From positions 1 to 35,490 of the forward strand of contig SFGI01000020.1 of NCBI GenBank assembly GCA_004557645.1: a stretch of 35,490 bases of DNA, written 5' to 3'. This DNA is from [Eubacterium] saphenum (GTDB lineage Bacteria > Bacillota > Clostridia > Lachnospirales > Anaerotignaceae). Made by a program: the position numbers and the translations under genes. Positions within the stretch are counted from its first letter, which is position 1; every line of letters starts with the position of its first letter. Under the pieces are notes generated by a model. The model worked only from the letters and a program-made list of their open reading frames with translations, was not told the DNA's origin and made no database searches. Below are positions 1-7,638 of the stretch, one piece after another.

Positions 1-100
1 GCTTGAACGAAGTGAAAGCCAGCGTCATTTAGGCGCTGGCTATTTTATAAGCCCTTATAGGGCTGGAGCAAACCACGTCTTTTAGGCGTGGTTATGATTA
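1..100 (+). other. Three tandem hairpins, possible IS200/IS605 right end or TnpB guide-RNA 3' part
   Basis: Three consecutive perfect or near-perfect hairpins are seen: AGCCAGCG (17-24) with CGCTGGCT (34-41), GCCCT-TAT-AGGGC (51-63), and AACCACG (71-77) with CGTGGTT (87-93). None has a proper U-tract, so they are poor terminators. A compact series of hairpins ending in a subterminal palindrome is what the right end of IS200/IS605-type elements and the 3' part of TnpB-associated guide RNAs look like. No transposase or TnpB is visible because the window starts here; the assignment is inference. Confidence 0.35.
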
Positions 101-121
101 TTATGAGAACTGTGATATAAT
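92..121 (+). promoter_or_regulatory. Putative promoter of queT
   Basis: A perfect -10 TATAAT lies at 116-121. The best -35 match, TTATGA at 92-97, is weak (18 bp spacing) and sits at the edge of the hairpin at 71-93. Transcription would start near 128, just ahead of the folded leader. Confidence 0.4.
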
Positions 122-127
122 AAATTA

Positions 128-223
128 GTTAACAGCATGAAACGAGATGTACCTGCGAAGGATACCAAAAACGCCAAGGATATCCCACCATCTCGTAAAA
201 CAAAAAACAGGAGGCTTATTTTT
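128..223 (+). promoter_or_regulatory. Structured 5' leader of queT, unassigned riboswitch candidate
   Basis: An 8-bp perfect outer stem, ACGAGATG (142-149) with CATCTCGT (189-196), encloses an inner stem GGATA (160-164) with TATCC (181-185). An A-rich single strand (197-209) then leads to the GGAGG ribosome binding site at about 210. queT genes are often controlled by preQ1 riboswitches. The layout does not match the preQ1-I hairpin or preQ1-II topology that I know, although the A-rich tail before the ribosome binding site recalls preQ1-I. The fold is seen; the regulatory role is inferred from position. Confidence 0.45.
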
Positions 224-718
224 ATGGAAAAAAACAGGGTAAATACAAAATTTTTAGTTTCTACGGCACTGATCGCTGCCATCTATGTGGTGATGACTTT
301 GGCTATCGCACCATTGAGCTTTGGCATGGTGCAGGTGCGCTTTTCGGAAATGCTCATGCTGATGGCATTCATCGATAAGAAATATGCACCGGGGCTGGCT
401 TTGGGCTGCTTTATCGCCAATTGCTTCAGTCCTTTTGGCATGATGGATATTGTCTTTGGCACCACATGTACAGTGGCAGCCCTTTGGGGCATCACCCACT
501 ACAGCAAAACTTTATTTGGTGCCAGCCTGTGGGCGGTGTTCTGCAATGCTTTTATCGGCATTGAGCTGTATTTGTTCGGAAGCCCTCTGCTGTTGAGCAT
601 GGCAATGGTAGCAGTTGGGGAATTCCTTTCCGTTTCCTGTGCAGGCTATGTGCTGTTCCGCCAGCTGATGAAAAATCCCATACTGCTGGAAAAATTAAAA
701 ATTGCTCAAATTGGATGA
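224..718 (+). CDS. queT: QueT family queuosine-precursor transporter
   Basis: A 164-residue integral membrane protein with about five hydrophobic segments. The N-terminal pattern (AAIYVVMTLAIAPLSFG, then VQVRFSEMLMLMAF, then GLALGCFIANCFSPFGMMD and VFGTT) is typical of QueT (COG4708), thought to be the substrate-binding component of an energy-coupling-factor transporter importing queuine or preQ1-type precursors for tRNA Q-modification. I chose the ATG at 224 because GGAGG lies 9-10 bases upstream. The in-frame ATG at 137 would put a hydrophilic 29-residue tail in front and would lie in the folded leader. The gene stands alone between its leader and a terminator. Confidence 0.85.
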   Translation: MEKNRVNTKFLVSTALIAAIYVVMTLAIAPLSFGMVQVRFSEMLMLMAFIDKKYAPGLALGCFIANCFSPFGMMDIVFGTTCTVAALWGITHYSKTLFGASLWAVFCNAFIGIELYLFGSPLLLSMAMVAVGEFLSVSCAGYVLFRQLMKNPILLEKLKIAQIG

Positions 719-723
719 AAAAA

Positions 724-759
724 GGGGACTTTCCACGGAGGAAAGTCCTTTGTCATTTT
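724..759 (+). terminator. Rho-independent terminator of queT
   Basis: GGACTTTCC (726-734), loop ACGGA, GGAAAGTCC (740-748), followed by a T-rich stretch to 759. It ends just before the next promoter. Confidence 0.85.
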
Positions 760-763
760 GGTA

Positions 764-791
764 TTGACAAATGAAATCATAGTGCTATAAT
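764..791 (+). promoter_or_regulatory. Sigma-A promoter of the T-box/trpXYZ operon
   Basis: A perfect -35 TTGACA (764-769) and a perfect -10 TATAAT (786-791) with 16 bp spacing, directly ahead of the T-box leader. Confidence 0.85.
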
Positions 792-814
792 CAATATATC
801 CAAAGAGAAAAACC

Positions 815-1076
815 AGTGATTAAGAAGAGTAGCCTTTCAAATCAGCTTACAGAGAGTTGTGGATGGTGGAAACACAACAGCAGGAGGTCAGGTGAATGGA
901 CTTATGAGGGCGGCCGAAAGCGAAAGCAAGTAGAAGCCGACGGGGAACGCACCCGTTACCAGCGCGTGACTGTATGGCTGTACAGTGAAAAGAGCGGATG
1001 ATTTTTCATCAATTTGGGTGGTACCGCAGGATATCAAGTCTTGTCCCATAGAAATATGTGGACAGGGCTTTTTTTG
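815..1076 (+). promoter_or_regulatory. T-box leader, tryptophan specifier UGG
   Basis: The leader carries the hallmarks of a T-box. The Stem I AG-bulge and apical region (ACAGAGAG then GGTGGAAACAC) lies at about 849-875. The specifier loop has the pattern GTGAA-TGG-A with TGG at 897-899, which is the Trp codon. The antiterminator T-box AATTTGGGTGGTACCGCAGG is at 1011-1030, and a terminator hairpin follows (AAGTCTTGTCC at 1036-1046 with GGACAGGGCTT at 1060-1070, then T7). Uncharged tRNA-Trp is expected to stabilise the antiterminator. The T in the TGGT bulge would pair with an A discriminator, or wobble with G. The specifier agrees with the downstream TrpXYZ-type transporter. Confidence 0.9.
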
Positions 1077-1094
1077 TAAAAGCGGAGAAAAGCA

Positions 1095-1200
1095 TTTCAT
1101 TTCCTGCATTGATTAGCTTTGCTTGCAAGGAGCAGTCAATGCAAGGAATGAAAGAGATTTGCGGAGCAAATCAATGAGTAAGGCGGAGCCTTACGAATGC
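1095..1200 (+). repeat. Hairpin-rich leader segment with a dispersed repeat (copy A)
   Basis: Three hairpins follow the T-box terminator: a 15-bp imperfect stem (1098-1112 with 1136-1150), GATTTGC-gga-GCAAATC (1156-1172), and GTAAGGC-gga-GCCTTAC (1178-1194) framed as ATGAG-stem-CGAA. The 21 bases at 1150-1170 recur identically at 18846-18866, and the ATGAG-stem-CGAA module recurs there and on the minus strand near 7053-7074. I do not recognise the family. It is not coding. Confidence 0.6.
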
Positions 1201-1303
1201 TTTTTAGCGAGAAACAAGCGGCGGTACTTCGTTCTGAAAACAGCCAAGATGAGACGAGACAAGAAAGAAGAAACAAAACAAGATTAGAAAAGGAGAGAGT
1301 ATT

Positions 1304-2287
1304 ATGAAAAAATTTATGGCAATGACAATGGCAATGGTAATGACAGCAATGGCACTGGCAGGCTGCGGCGGCAGCACATCTGCAGACGGCAGCGCAGCAG
1401 GCGGCGATGTGCCTGTGATCGGCATCAACCAGTACGGTCAGCATGCATCTCTGGATAACTGCAGGGAAGGCTTCCTGCTGGGCTTGGAAGAAGCTGGCTT
1501 GGTGGAAGGCGTTGACTACACCATCGATTACCAGAATGCCGGCTTTGATGATAACGTAGCGACACAGATCGCCCAGAATTTCTCTGCAAACAATGTTGCG
1601 CTGATGTGCGCCATTGCAACCCCTTCTGCAACAGCCTGCTACGCAGCGGCAGAAGATAAAGACATCCCCGTGATCTTCACAGCCATCACAGATCCTGAAA
1701 AGGCAAAACTGACAGGCGGCAACATCACAGGTACCAGCGATAAGCTGCCCATCGAAGGCCAGCTGCAGCTGATCCGTGAAATGCAGCCCGATGCAAAAAC
1801 CATCGGCATCCTTTATACAACAAGCGAACCTAACTCCGTTTCTGCAGTAGAAGAATATCAGGCAAAAGCAGCAGATTATGGCTTTACCATCGAAGCACTG
1901 GGCGTTATGACACAGGCAGAAGTAAACCAGGCAACAGATACCCTGATCTCCAAAGGTGTTGACTGCTTCACAAACCTGACAGACAACAACGTAGTAGGTG
2001 TACTGCCCTCTATTCTGGAAAAAACAAACGATGCAGGCATTCCCGTTTACGGCAGCGAAATCGAACAGGTAAAACTGGGCTGTGTTGCTTCCGCAGGTAT
2101 CGAATATGTAGCGCTGGGCAAACAGACAGGTATGATGGCAGCAAAGATCCTGAGAGGGGAAGCAGCTGCAGCAGATATGCCTTATGAAACAATCACTGCA
2201 TTTGAAATCTATGTAAATCCCGATGCAATGTCCGCACTGAACCTGAATGCAGCAGTGGAAAATGCCATCGATGTAACAGCAGAATGA
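1304..2287 (+). CDS. trpX: ABC transporter substrate-binding lipoprotein, TrpX type
   Basis: A 327-residue lipoprotein. The signal peptide ends in the lipobox LAGC with the lipid-bearing cysteine at residue 21, followed by a Gly/Ser linker. The mature part starts VIGINQYGQHASLDNCREGF and has the two-lobe pattern of the ABC_sub_bind family (COG2984), which is related to periplasmic-binding-protein type I folds. It would sit on the outer face of the membrane and deliver substrate to the permease encoded next. The ATG at 1304 is preceded by GGAGAG. Members of this set were named TrpXYZ in comparative T-box studies as predicted tryptophan importers. Here the Trp T-box upstream supports that; transport of an indole-like or other aromatic compound cannot be excluded. 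Confidence 0.85.
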   Translation: MKKFMAMTMAMVMTAMALAGCGGSTSADGSAAGGDVPVIGINQYGQHASLDNCREGFLLGLEEAGLVEGVDYTIDYQNAGFDDNVATQIAQNFSANNVALMCAIATPSATACYAAAEDKDIPVIFTAITDPEKAKLTGGNITGTSDKLPIEGQLQLIREMQPDAKTIGILYTTSEPNSVSAVEEYQAKAADYGFTIEALGVMTQAEVNQATDTLISKGVDCFTNLTDNNVVGVLPSILEKTNDAGIPVYGSEIEQVKLGCVASAGIEYVALGKQTGMMAAKILRGEAAAADMPYETITAFEIYVNPDAMSALNLNAAVENAIDVTAE

Positions 2288-2315
2288 TCTTGCTGTGATA
2301 GAAAGAGGTTAAGCT

Positions 2316-3200
2316 ATGTTTGATCTGATTATCAGCACGTTGACACAGGGCTTTATTTATGCCCTGTTGTCTTACGGCATCTATATCACCTATAAAATAC
2401 TGGATTTTCCTGACCTGACCGTAGATGGCAGCTTCCCTCTGGGGGCAGCGATCGCTGCGGTGCTTCTGGTGAAGGAGGTCAATCCCTTTGTGGCACTGTT
2501 GGCGGCCATCGCCGTAGGCGCAGTGGCAGGGCTGGTGACAGGTGTGATCCATGTCAAATTTGGCGTGAGAGACCTGCTGGCAGGTATCATCACCATGACA
2601 GCACTGTTCTCCATCAACCTGCAGATCGCCGGCTCCAATCTAGCGGTGGAACGTGCCATCGATACCATTTTCACCTCCGGCCCTATCATGGCTGTCATGG
2701 GAAATGCTTCCCTGATGATGCGGAAATTCGTCATGTCTCTGGCAGTGGCGTTGATCTTCAAATTCATTCTGGACTGGTATCTGAGTACCAAAAGCGGTAT
2801 GCTGCTGCGTGCCGTTGGCGATAACAGTATGCTGGTAACCACGCTGGCAAAGGATAAAGGCATTGTAAAGATCGTTGGTCTGGTCATTGCCAATGCTTTG
2901 GTGGCCCTGTCCGGCGCTATGGTCTGCATGGAACAGAGAGCTTTTTCCAGCACCATGGGTACCGGGCAGATGGTATTTGGTCTGGCGGCAGTTATCATCG
3001 GTACCACTTTGTTCCGCAAAGTAAGCTTTGTAAAAGGGACGACAGCTGTTCTGGTGGGCAGCGTGTTCTATAAAGCGTGTATCCAGATCGCTATCAGCCT
3101 TGGCTTGCCCGCAAACCTGATGAAACTGGCAACAGCAGTGCTGTTCCTTATCATCCTGATCTTGGGCAACAGACAGAAAGGCGGTGCGGAACATGCTTGA
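2316..3200 (+). CDS. trpY: ABC transporter permease, TrpY type
   Basis: A 294-residue permease of the BPD_transp_2 type (COG4120) with about eight to nine hydrophobic segments. The N-terminus FIYALLSYGIYITYKILDFPDLTVDGSF-like pattern (read in shorter pieces: GIYITYKILDFPDLTVDGSF) is highly characteristic of the family. It follows trpX by 28 bases with an AAAGAGG ribosome binding site and overlaps the ATPase gene by 8 bases, so the three genes are one transcription unit under the Trp T-box. It should form the membrane channel for the TrpX-bound substrate. Confidence 0.85.
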   Translation: MFDLIISTLTQGFIYALLSYGIYITYKILDFPDLTVDGSFPLGAAIAAVLLVKEVNPFVALLAAIAVGAVAGLVTGVIHVKFGVRDLLAGIITMTALFSINLQIAGSNLAVERAIDTIFTSGPIMAVMGNASLMMRKFVMSLAVALIFKFILDWYLSTKSGMLLRAVGDNSMLVTTLAKDKGIVKIVGLVIANALVALSGAMVCMEQRAFSSTMGTGQMVFGLAAVIIGTTLFRKVSFVKGTTAVLVGSVFYKACIQIAISLGLPANLMKLATAVLFLIILILGNRQKGGAEHA

Positions 3201-3966
3201 GCTCAAACATATCAAAAAAATCTATAATCCCGGCACGATTTCCGAAACCCTTCTGTTTGAAGATTTCAACCTGAATGTGCCTGATGGTGAATTTGTTTCC
3301 ATCGTTGGCAGTAATGGTTCCGGGAAAACATCCATGCTGAATATCATCTGCGGCAGCATCCCCATTCAGGGGGGCGAAGTGCTGATCGGCGGCAAGGATA
3401 TCGCAAAAATGAAGGATTTTCAGAGATACCGCACCATCGGCCGTGTGTATCAGGACCCTTCCGCAGGCACATGCCCCAATCTGACCATGCTGGAAAATAT
3501 GTCCCTGGCGGATAATAAGGGGAAACCCTTTGGTCTGGGCAGAGGTGTCAATAAAGCAAGAGAAGACTACTATAAAGAACAGCTTTCCATTCTGGGGCTG
3601 GGCTTGGAAAATAAGATGAATGTGAAGCTGGGGGCTCTTTCCGGCGGGCAGAGACAGGCAGCTACATTGATTATGGCAACCTTAACGCCCATTGAATTCC
3701 TGATTCTGGATGAACATACTGCAGCCCTCGACCCGAAGACAGCGGATATCATCATGGAGCTGACAGATAAGGTGGTAAAAGAAAAGAAGCTGACAGCCAT
3801 GATGGTAACCCATAACCTGCGCTATGCTACGGATTATGGCAGCAGATTGATCATGATGGATAAAGGTCATATCGTGCTGGATAAGGGCGGCGAAGAAAAA
3901 GAAAAGACAAAGGTAGACGATATTCTGGATATCTTCACATCCATCAGTATTGAATGTGGTAACTGA
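3193..3966 (+). CDS. trpZ: ABC transporter ATPase, TrpZ type
   Basis: A 257-residue ABC ATPase with Walker A VGSNGSGKTS, signature LSGGQRQA, Walker B FLILDEHTAALD and switch histidine in MMVTHN. The family is COG1101, the usual partner of COG2984/COG4120. I prefer the ATG at 3193, which has AGGCGG eight bases upstream and overlaps the permease stop, over the GTG at 3184. A terminator follows directly, closing the operon. It energises import by the TrpX/TrpY pair on the cytoplasmic side. Confidence 0.87.
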   Translation: MLELKHIKKIYNPGTISETLLFEDFNLNVPDGEFVSIVGSNGSGKTSMLNIICGSIPIQGGEVLIGGKDIAKMKDFQRYRTIGRVYQDPSAGTCPNLTMLENMSLADNKGKPFGLGRGVNKAREDYYKEQLSILGLGLENKMNVKLGALSGGQRQAATLIMATLTPIEFLILDEHTAALDPKTADIIMELTDKVVKEKKLTAMMVTHNLRYATDYGSRLIMMDKGHIVLDKGGEEKEKTKVDDILDIFTSISIECGN

Positions 3967-3971
3967 CAAAA

Positions 3972-3997
3972 GGGCGGATTCTTATCCGCTTTTTTTG
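3972..3997 (+). terminator. Rho-independent terminator of trpXYZ
   Basis: GCGGAT (3974-3979), loop TCTT, ATCCGC (3984-3989), then T7. Confidence 0.9.
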
Positions 3998-4098
3998 TGT
4001 AAAAAAGAATGTTTGAATATAGGAACAAACGAGCGTTGCACGCCGTCTCAAGGAGAGAACTCTTGCTATGGGGAATAAACGGATTTTAGGAGGATAAC

Positions 4099-5481
4099 AT
4101 GAAACGGAAAAGAATGATTCTTTCTTCTTTGGCAATCAGCATGGCTTGCACTGTGCCAATACAGGCAGCACCGGTCTCTGCCAGCATGGCGGTTATTGAA
4201 GTAGATGGGCAAGCACATGCACTGCCTTCTTATTTGATTGAAGGAAATTATTATTTTAAGCTGAGAGATGTTGCAGGGATGATGCAGGGAACCAACGGAG
4301 CCTTTCGGGTGGATTGGAACAGCCAAAAAAACGCCATCGTTATCACATCGGGAGTGGGAACGGAGTCGGAAAAAGCCTCTCCGGTTCTCGACAGTGCTTC
4401 TTATGAAGCGGTGCCCTCGGCTGCCCCTGTTTATATCGATGGAAGCTATGTGAATATGAAGGCATACAATATAGGGGGATATACTTATTTCAAGCTGCGC
4501 GACCTTGGAGAGGCACTGGGATTCGAGATTGGCTGGCGGGAAAGGGACAGAAGGGTGTTGATTTCCACAGAAGCAGAAGCAAGCGAAGCCATTTCCCCTT
4601 GGGAATATCAGAGTATGCTGGGAAAAGGTATGGATGTGGATTGGTCCAAGACAAAAGGCGGCAGAGAGAACTACACCGAACAGGCGGTGAAGGATTTTGC
4701 GGCAGCGGGGGTTTCCCATGTGCGTATCCGCATTTCCGAGGATGCCGATGAAGCATTGCTGGAGCTTTTGGATCAGCAGATTGCAGATTGCCTGAAGCAT
4801 GGCGTCATTCCTGTGATTGCTTATCAGGCGGATGATTTTAAAAATAATCCCAATCAGAAAAACATGGAAAAAGCGGTACAGTGGTGGGGAACGGTTGCGA
4901 AAAGATATCAGGATGCTTCTCCGTTGCTATCCTTCGACTTGCTGATTGAGGCAACGGATGCGCTGAATAAGCAGCCGGATACATTGAACGAATATTTTGA
5001 AAAGGCAACGGCGGAGATTCGCAAGACAAATCCCGAACGAATCCTCATCATTTCCCCCAGACTGCGTTCTGACGCTGCATATCTTGATGAATTGGAGATT
5101 CCCAGCCAGTCTAATGGATATTTGATGGCAGAATGGCATTTTTATGCCGCAGGTCCCAGCAAGACCAACGAAAGAAAGCTTTGGACCACAGGAACAAAGG
5201 CGGAAAAAGCGTTGATTCAGGAAAAAATAGATTTGGCTCTGGCTTAGCAGAAGAAAACAGGCGTGCCCAATTGGGTGGGGGCGTGGATGCCCGGCAACTA
5301 TAACGATGGGGATGATTATACCATTGAGGAGCAGATTGTTTTTGCGGGATATATGAGAGAGAGCCTGGAGCAGGCGGGGATCCCTTTTGCGGTAAATTCC
5401 GATACAAAATTTTATGATCGGGAAGAAAATGAGTGGATTGCCAAGATGCAGCCGGTATTCCGGGAAATCTTCGGAAAATGA
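4099..5481 (+). pseudogene. Secreted glycoside hydrolase (GH5/cellulase-like) with stalk domain, interrupted by in-frame TAG
   Basis: The reading frame runs from an ATG at 4099 (AGGAGG at 4088-4093) to TAG at 5245-5247 (382 residues), then continues in the same frame without another stop to TGA at 5481, giving 461 codons in all. The N-terminus is a signal peptide. Residues about 30-150 contain two copies of a YYFKLRDV-type motif (YYFKLRDVAG and YTYFKLRDLG), as in copper-amine-oxidase N-terminal-like stalk domains. The rest resembles a GH5-type barrel (LLSFDLLIEATDALN, RILIISPR, LMAEWHFYAAG). The part after the stop (GVPNWVGAWMPGNYNDGDDY) looks like the last strands of the same barrel. A single TGG-to-TAG change (Trp before QKKTG) would explain it. 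The product as read is truncated before the final barrel elements; a sequencing error or readthrough remains possible. Confidence 0.75.
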
Positions 5482-5499
5482 TATAAATACAGAAAAGAA

Positions 5500-5557
5500 A
5501 ACCCCTCGTGGAAAGAAGCGGTAAAATATCGATTCTTTTCACGAGGGGTTCATTTTT
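5500..5557. terminator. Bidirectional terminator between the glycosidase and carboxypeptidase genes
   Basis: An 11-bp stem AACCCCTCGTG (5500-5510) with CACGAGGGGTT (5540-5550), extended inside by GAAAGAA/TTCTTTTC-type pairing. T-rich flanks occur on both strands, so it serves both convergent genes. Confidence 0.85.
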
Positions 5558-5559
5558 GC

Positions 5560-6933
5560 TTAAAAACGGCCTCTGCGATTGCGTCTGGTGCGTCTTCTGC
5601 GCTGTTGTCTGCGTTTCTTTCTCTGATAATACCCGATGGTGCGGGTGATACAGATCAGGATGAGGAAAGCCAAAATGACAACAACAACGCCGATACCGAC
5701 TTTTTTCAGGATGCCTGAAATAGAGGATTTGTCCAGCTCTGCTTTCTGTTCATCGGTCATCGCATCCACAGCGTTCTGCGCTTTTAGATCCACGGTTTTA
5801 ATGGTTTTGCCGTCCAGGGAGACTTTCAGCGTGCCTACGGTCTGTCCCTCTGTGACGGGGGCTTCGATGGTTTCCGGGCAATCTGTTTCCACTTTGATCT
5901 GGGAAGTATCTGTGCCCTTGGGGAGCGTATGATATACATCCTCCGCAGGGGCTGCGGTGATGGTACCCAGCTCTACAGGTTTATCGTTATAGGTTTCTGT
6001 AACTTTTACTGTAGTCGTATGGTCTGCGGCGGAAAGCAGTTTGACGGATTCGTAATTTTCGAAACCATAATCGAAGAGGGCAGCAGTATCGGTATAATGC
6101 TCTGCGCCATTGCATTTCATCACCACGGCGATCAGCTCCATACCGTTCCGTTCAGCATAGGTCACAAGGGTATTCAGGGCTTCGGAGGTAAATCCGGTTT
6201 TGCCGCCGGTGGCATCTTCATAATAATAGATGGAGTTGGGATTCAGCATCTGATGCTGTCCGTGGAGATAGCGAGTCTCCGTCTGTTTGTTTGTCGGGGG
6301 GATCTCGTAATAGGTTTCGCTCATCATGGAACGATATTCTTCATGGGTGAGCAGTTCCTTTGCAATGAGAGCCATGTCATAGGCTGTTGTATAGTGGTTT
6401 TCGTCATGGAGCCCATTGGCATTGACAAAATTCGTGTTCTTACAGCCTAGTTCTTTGGCCCGTTCTGTCATGTGCTTTGCAAAGGCTTCTACGCTGCCGT
6501 CCACATATTCCGCTACGCCGTTGGAGGCTTCATTGGCGGAACGCAGGATGATGGCACGAAGGACCTGTTCCAATGTCAGGGTTTCCCCTTCCATGATGGC
6601 GATATGGGCACTGCCCGGCTCGATGTTGTAGACTGCATCGTGGGAGAAGGTGATCTCGTCGGTGAGCTTGCCGTGTTCCAAAGCCAAAAGGATGGTCATC
6701 AGTTTGGTGATGCTGGCAGGGTACATCTTCTGGTCGGCATTTTTAGTATATAATACTTCACCGCTGGCAGCATCCATCAGAACGGCGGTTTCTGCGGCAA
6801 GGGTAAGGTCGGATGTTTGGGTTTCGGCGGTAATATTCTCTTCCGGGGCAGTTTCCGCTTCTTCTGCAAAGGCAGAAAAAGAAGGGAATATCAGGGAAAG
6901 TGCCATCAGAAATGGCAGAAATCTTTTTTTCAT
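5560..6933 (-). CDS. D-alanyl-D-alanine carboxypeptidase (penicillin-binding protein 5 type)
   Basis: A 457-residue peptidase S11 protein that trims the terminal D-Ala from peptidoglycan pentapeptides on the outer face of the membrane. The signal peptide is at residues 1-23. All catalytic motifs are present: SxxK as S74-I-T-K77, SxN as S132-A-N134, and K245-T-G. A C-terminal PBP5-type beta domain follows (about 300-395), then one membrane segment (about 408-430) and an extremely basic cytoplasmic tail rich in Arg (YYQRKKRRQQRRRRTRRNRR). Family members are usually anchored by an amphipathic helix; a true membrane span plus Arg-rich tail is the variant common in Clostridia. The start has an AGGAG site. 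It is a single-gene unit convergent with the upstream glycosidase. Confidence 0.93.
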   Translation of the reverse strand: MKKRFLPFLMALSLIFPSFSAFAEEAETAPEENITAETQTSDLTLAAETAVLMDAASGEVLYTKNADQKMYPASITKLMTILLALEHGKLTDEITFSHDAVYNIEPGSAHIAIMEGETLTLEQVLRAIILRSANEASNGVAEYVDGSVEAFAKHMTERAKELGCKNTNFVNANGLHDENHYTTAYDMALIAKELLTHEEYRSMMSETYYEIPPTNKQTETRYLHGQHQMLNPNSIYYYEDATGGKTGFTSEALNTLVTYAERNGMELIAVVMKCNGAEHYTDTAALFDYGFENYESVKLLSAADHTTTVKVTETYNDKPVELGTITAAPAEDVYHTLPKGTDTSQIKVETDCPETIEAPVTEGQTVGTLKVSLDGKTIKTVDLKAQNAVDAMTDEQKAELDKSSISGILKKVGIGVVVVILAFLILICITRTIGYYQRKKRRQQRRRRTRRNRRGRF

Positions 6934-7235
6934 GGGTTTCTCCTATCTGTTGATTTGAAAAAATTCTATTTCTATGGTAAGATATCCACAAACAGAGTTT
7001 GTGGAGCAGTCGCTTGCAGCGTCTTGCCGCTGTTTCACAGCGGATCATACAATTCGCAAGCAAAGCTTGCTCATACCATGCTTTGGAAAAATAAATGTCG
7101 GCTGCGCCGCCGTTTCCTTTTCCTGCAGACATGGTAAATAAATCAATATGCAATCAAAATATTGTGATGAAATGAAACACAACGTATTCCATTATATCAG
7201 AAATGGAAATGAAGAAAAAGAGGTTTAGATGAAAG
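6934..7235 (-). repeat. Intergenic hairpin cluster ahead of the carboxypeptidase gene (repeat copy C)
   Basis: This divergent gap holds no gene. It has tight hairpins with three-base loops: CCACAAAC-aga-GTTTGTGG (6986-7004), CCGCTGT-ttc-ACAGCGG (7027-7043) and GCAAGC-aaa-GCTTGC (7056/7070). Read on the minus strand, the last is framed as ATGAG-stem-CGAA (7074-7053), the same module as at 1174-1197 and 18870-18893. All of it could lie in the 5' leader of the carboxypeptidase mRNA. Function unknown. Confidence 0.5.
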
Positions 7236-7628
7236 TTGCATGAAAAAAGCGTTGAAAAGAAATTTGGAATAGAACGGCTCAAGTTTTTGGCGGTGGTGGT
7301 TTTCTTTTTGCTGAGCGGCATCCTCTATAGCCACAGCTTTTATGGAGGGGGGCTGGATATGGGTACGCCCATTTCCCCGGAGGAGATCGGCGCAGCGGAA
7401 GAAACGACGGTTTACGCGGAAGAAATGATGGGCAAACTGGATATCAACACCGCCACAGCGGAGGAACTGATCCGCCTTTCCGGCATTGGGGAAAAGCGCG
7501 CGGCAGATATCATTACATATAGAGAAAGAAACGGAGGTTTTTCCAGTATCGAGGATATCATGAAGGTATCCGGTATCGGGGAAAAGACATTCGAAAAGAT
7601 AAAAGAAGAGATCACGGTGGGAGAATAG
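7236..7628 (+). CDS. comEA: ComEA-like helix-hairpin-helix DNA-binding protein
   Basis: A 130-residue protein with one N-terminal membrane anchor (LKFLAVVVFFLLSGILYS) and a C-terminal helix-hairpin-helix pair (LDINTATAEELIRLSGIGEK and GGFSSIEDIMKVSGIGEKTF). This is the DNA-binding part of the competence receptor ComEA. The SLBB domain of longer ComEA proteins is missing, and only a short Glu-rich linker separates anchor and HhH. No ATG exists in frame before the anchor. TTG at 7236 is the likely start, with AAGAGG about ten bases upstream. A four-codon ORF ATG-AAA-GTT-GCA-TGA (7229-7243) overlaps the start and may couple translation. comEC lies 3.1 kb downstream in the same run of genes. A role in DNA uptake is inferred. 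Confidence 0.8.
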   Translation: MHEKSVEKKFGIERLKFLAVVVFFLLSGILYSHSFYGGGLDMGTPISPEEIGAAEETTVYAEEMMGKLDINTATAEELIRLSGIGEKRAADIITYRERNGGFSSIEDIMKVSGIGEKTFEKIKEEITVGE

Positions 7629-7638
7629 GAGGCTGGAA

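Noticed and set aside
1156..1200. Hammerhead ribozyme core (ATGAG-stem-CGAA)
   Set aside because: The part A-U-G-A-G, stem II and C-G-A-A match, but the essential C-U-G before the A is missing in all three copies (TCA, CCC and GGT instead), and no cleavage-site helix is evident.
5245..5247. Pyrrolysine or programmed readthrough at TAG
   Set aside because: No pyl genes or special downstream structure are visible in the window, and the position looks like a lost Trp. A nonsense mutation is simpler.
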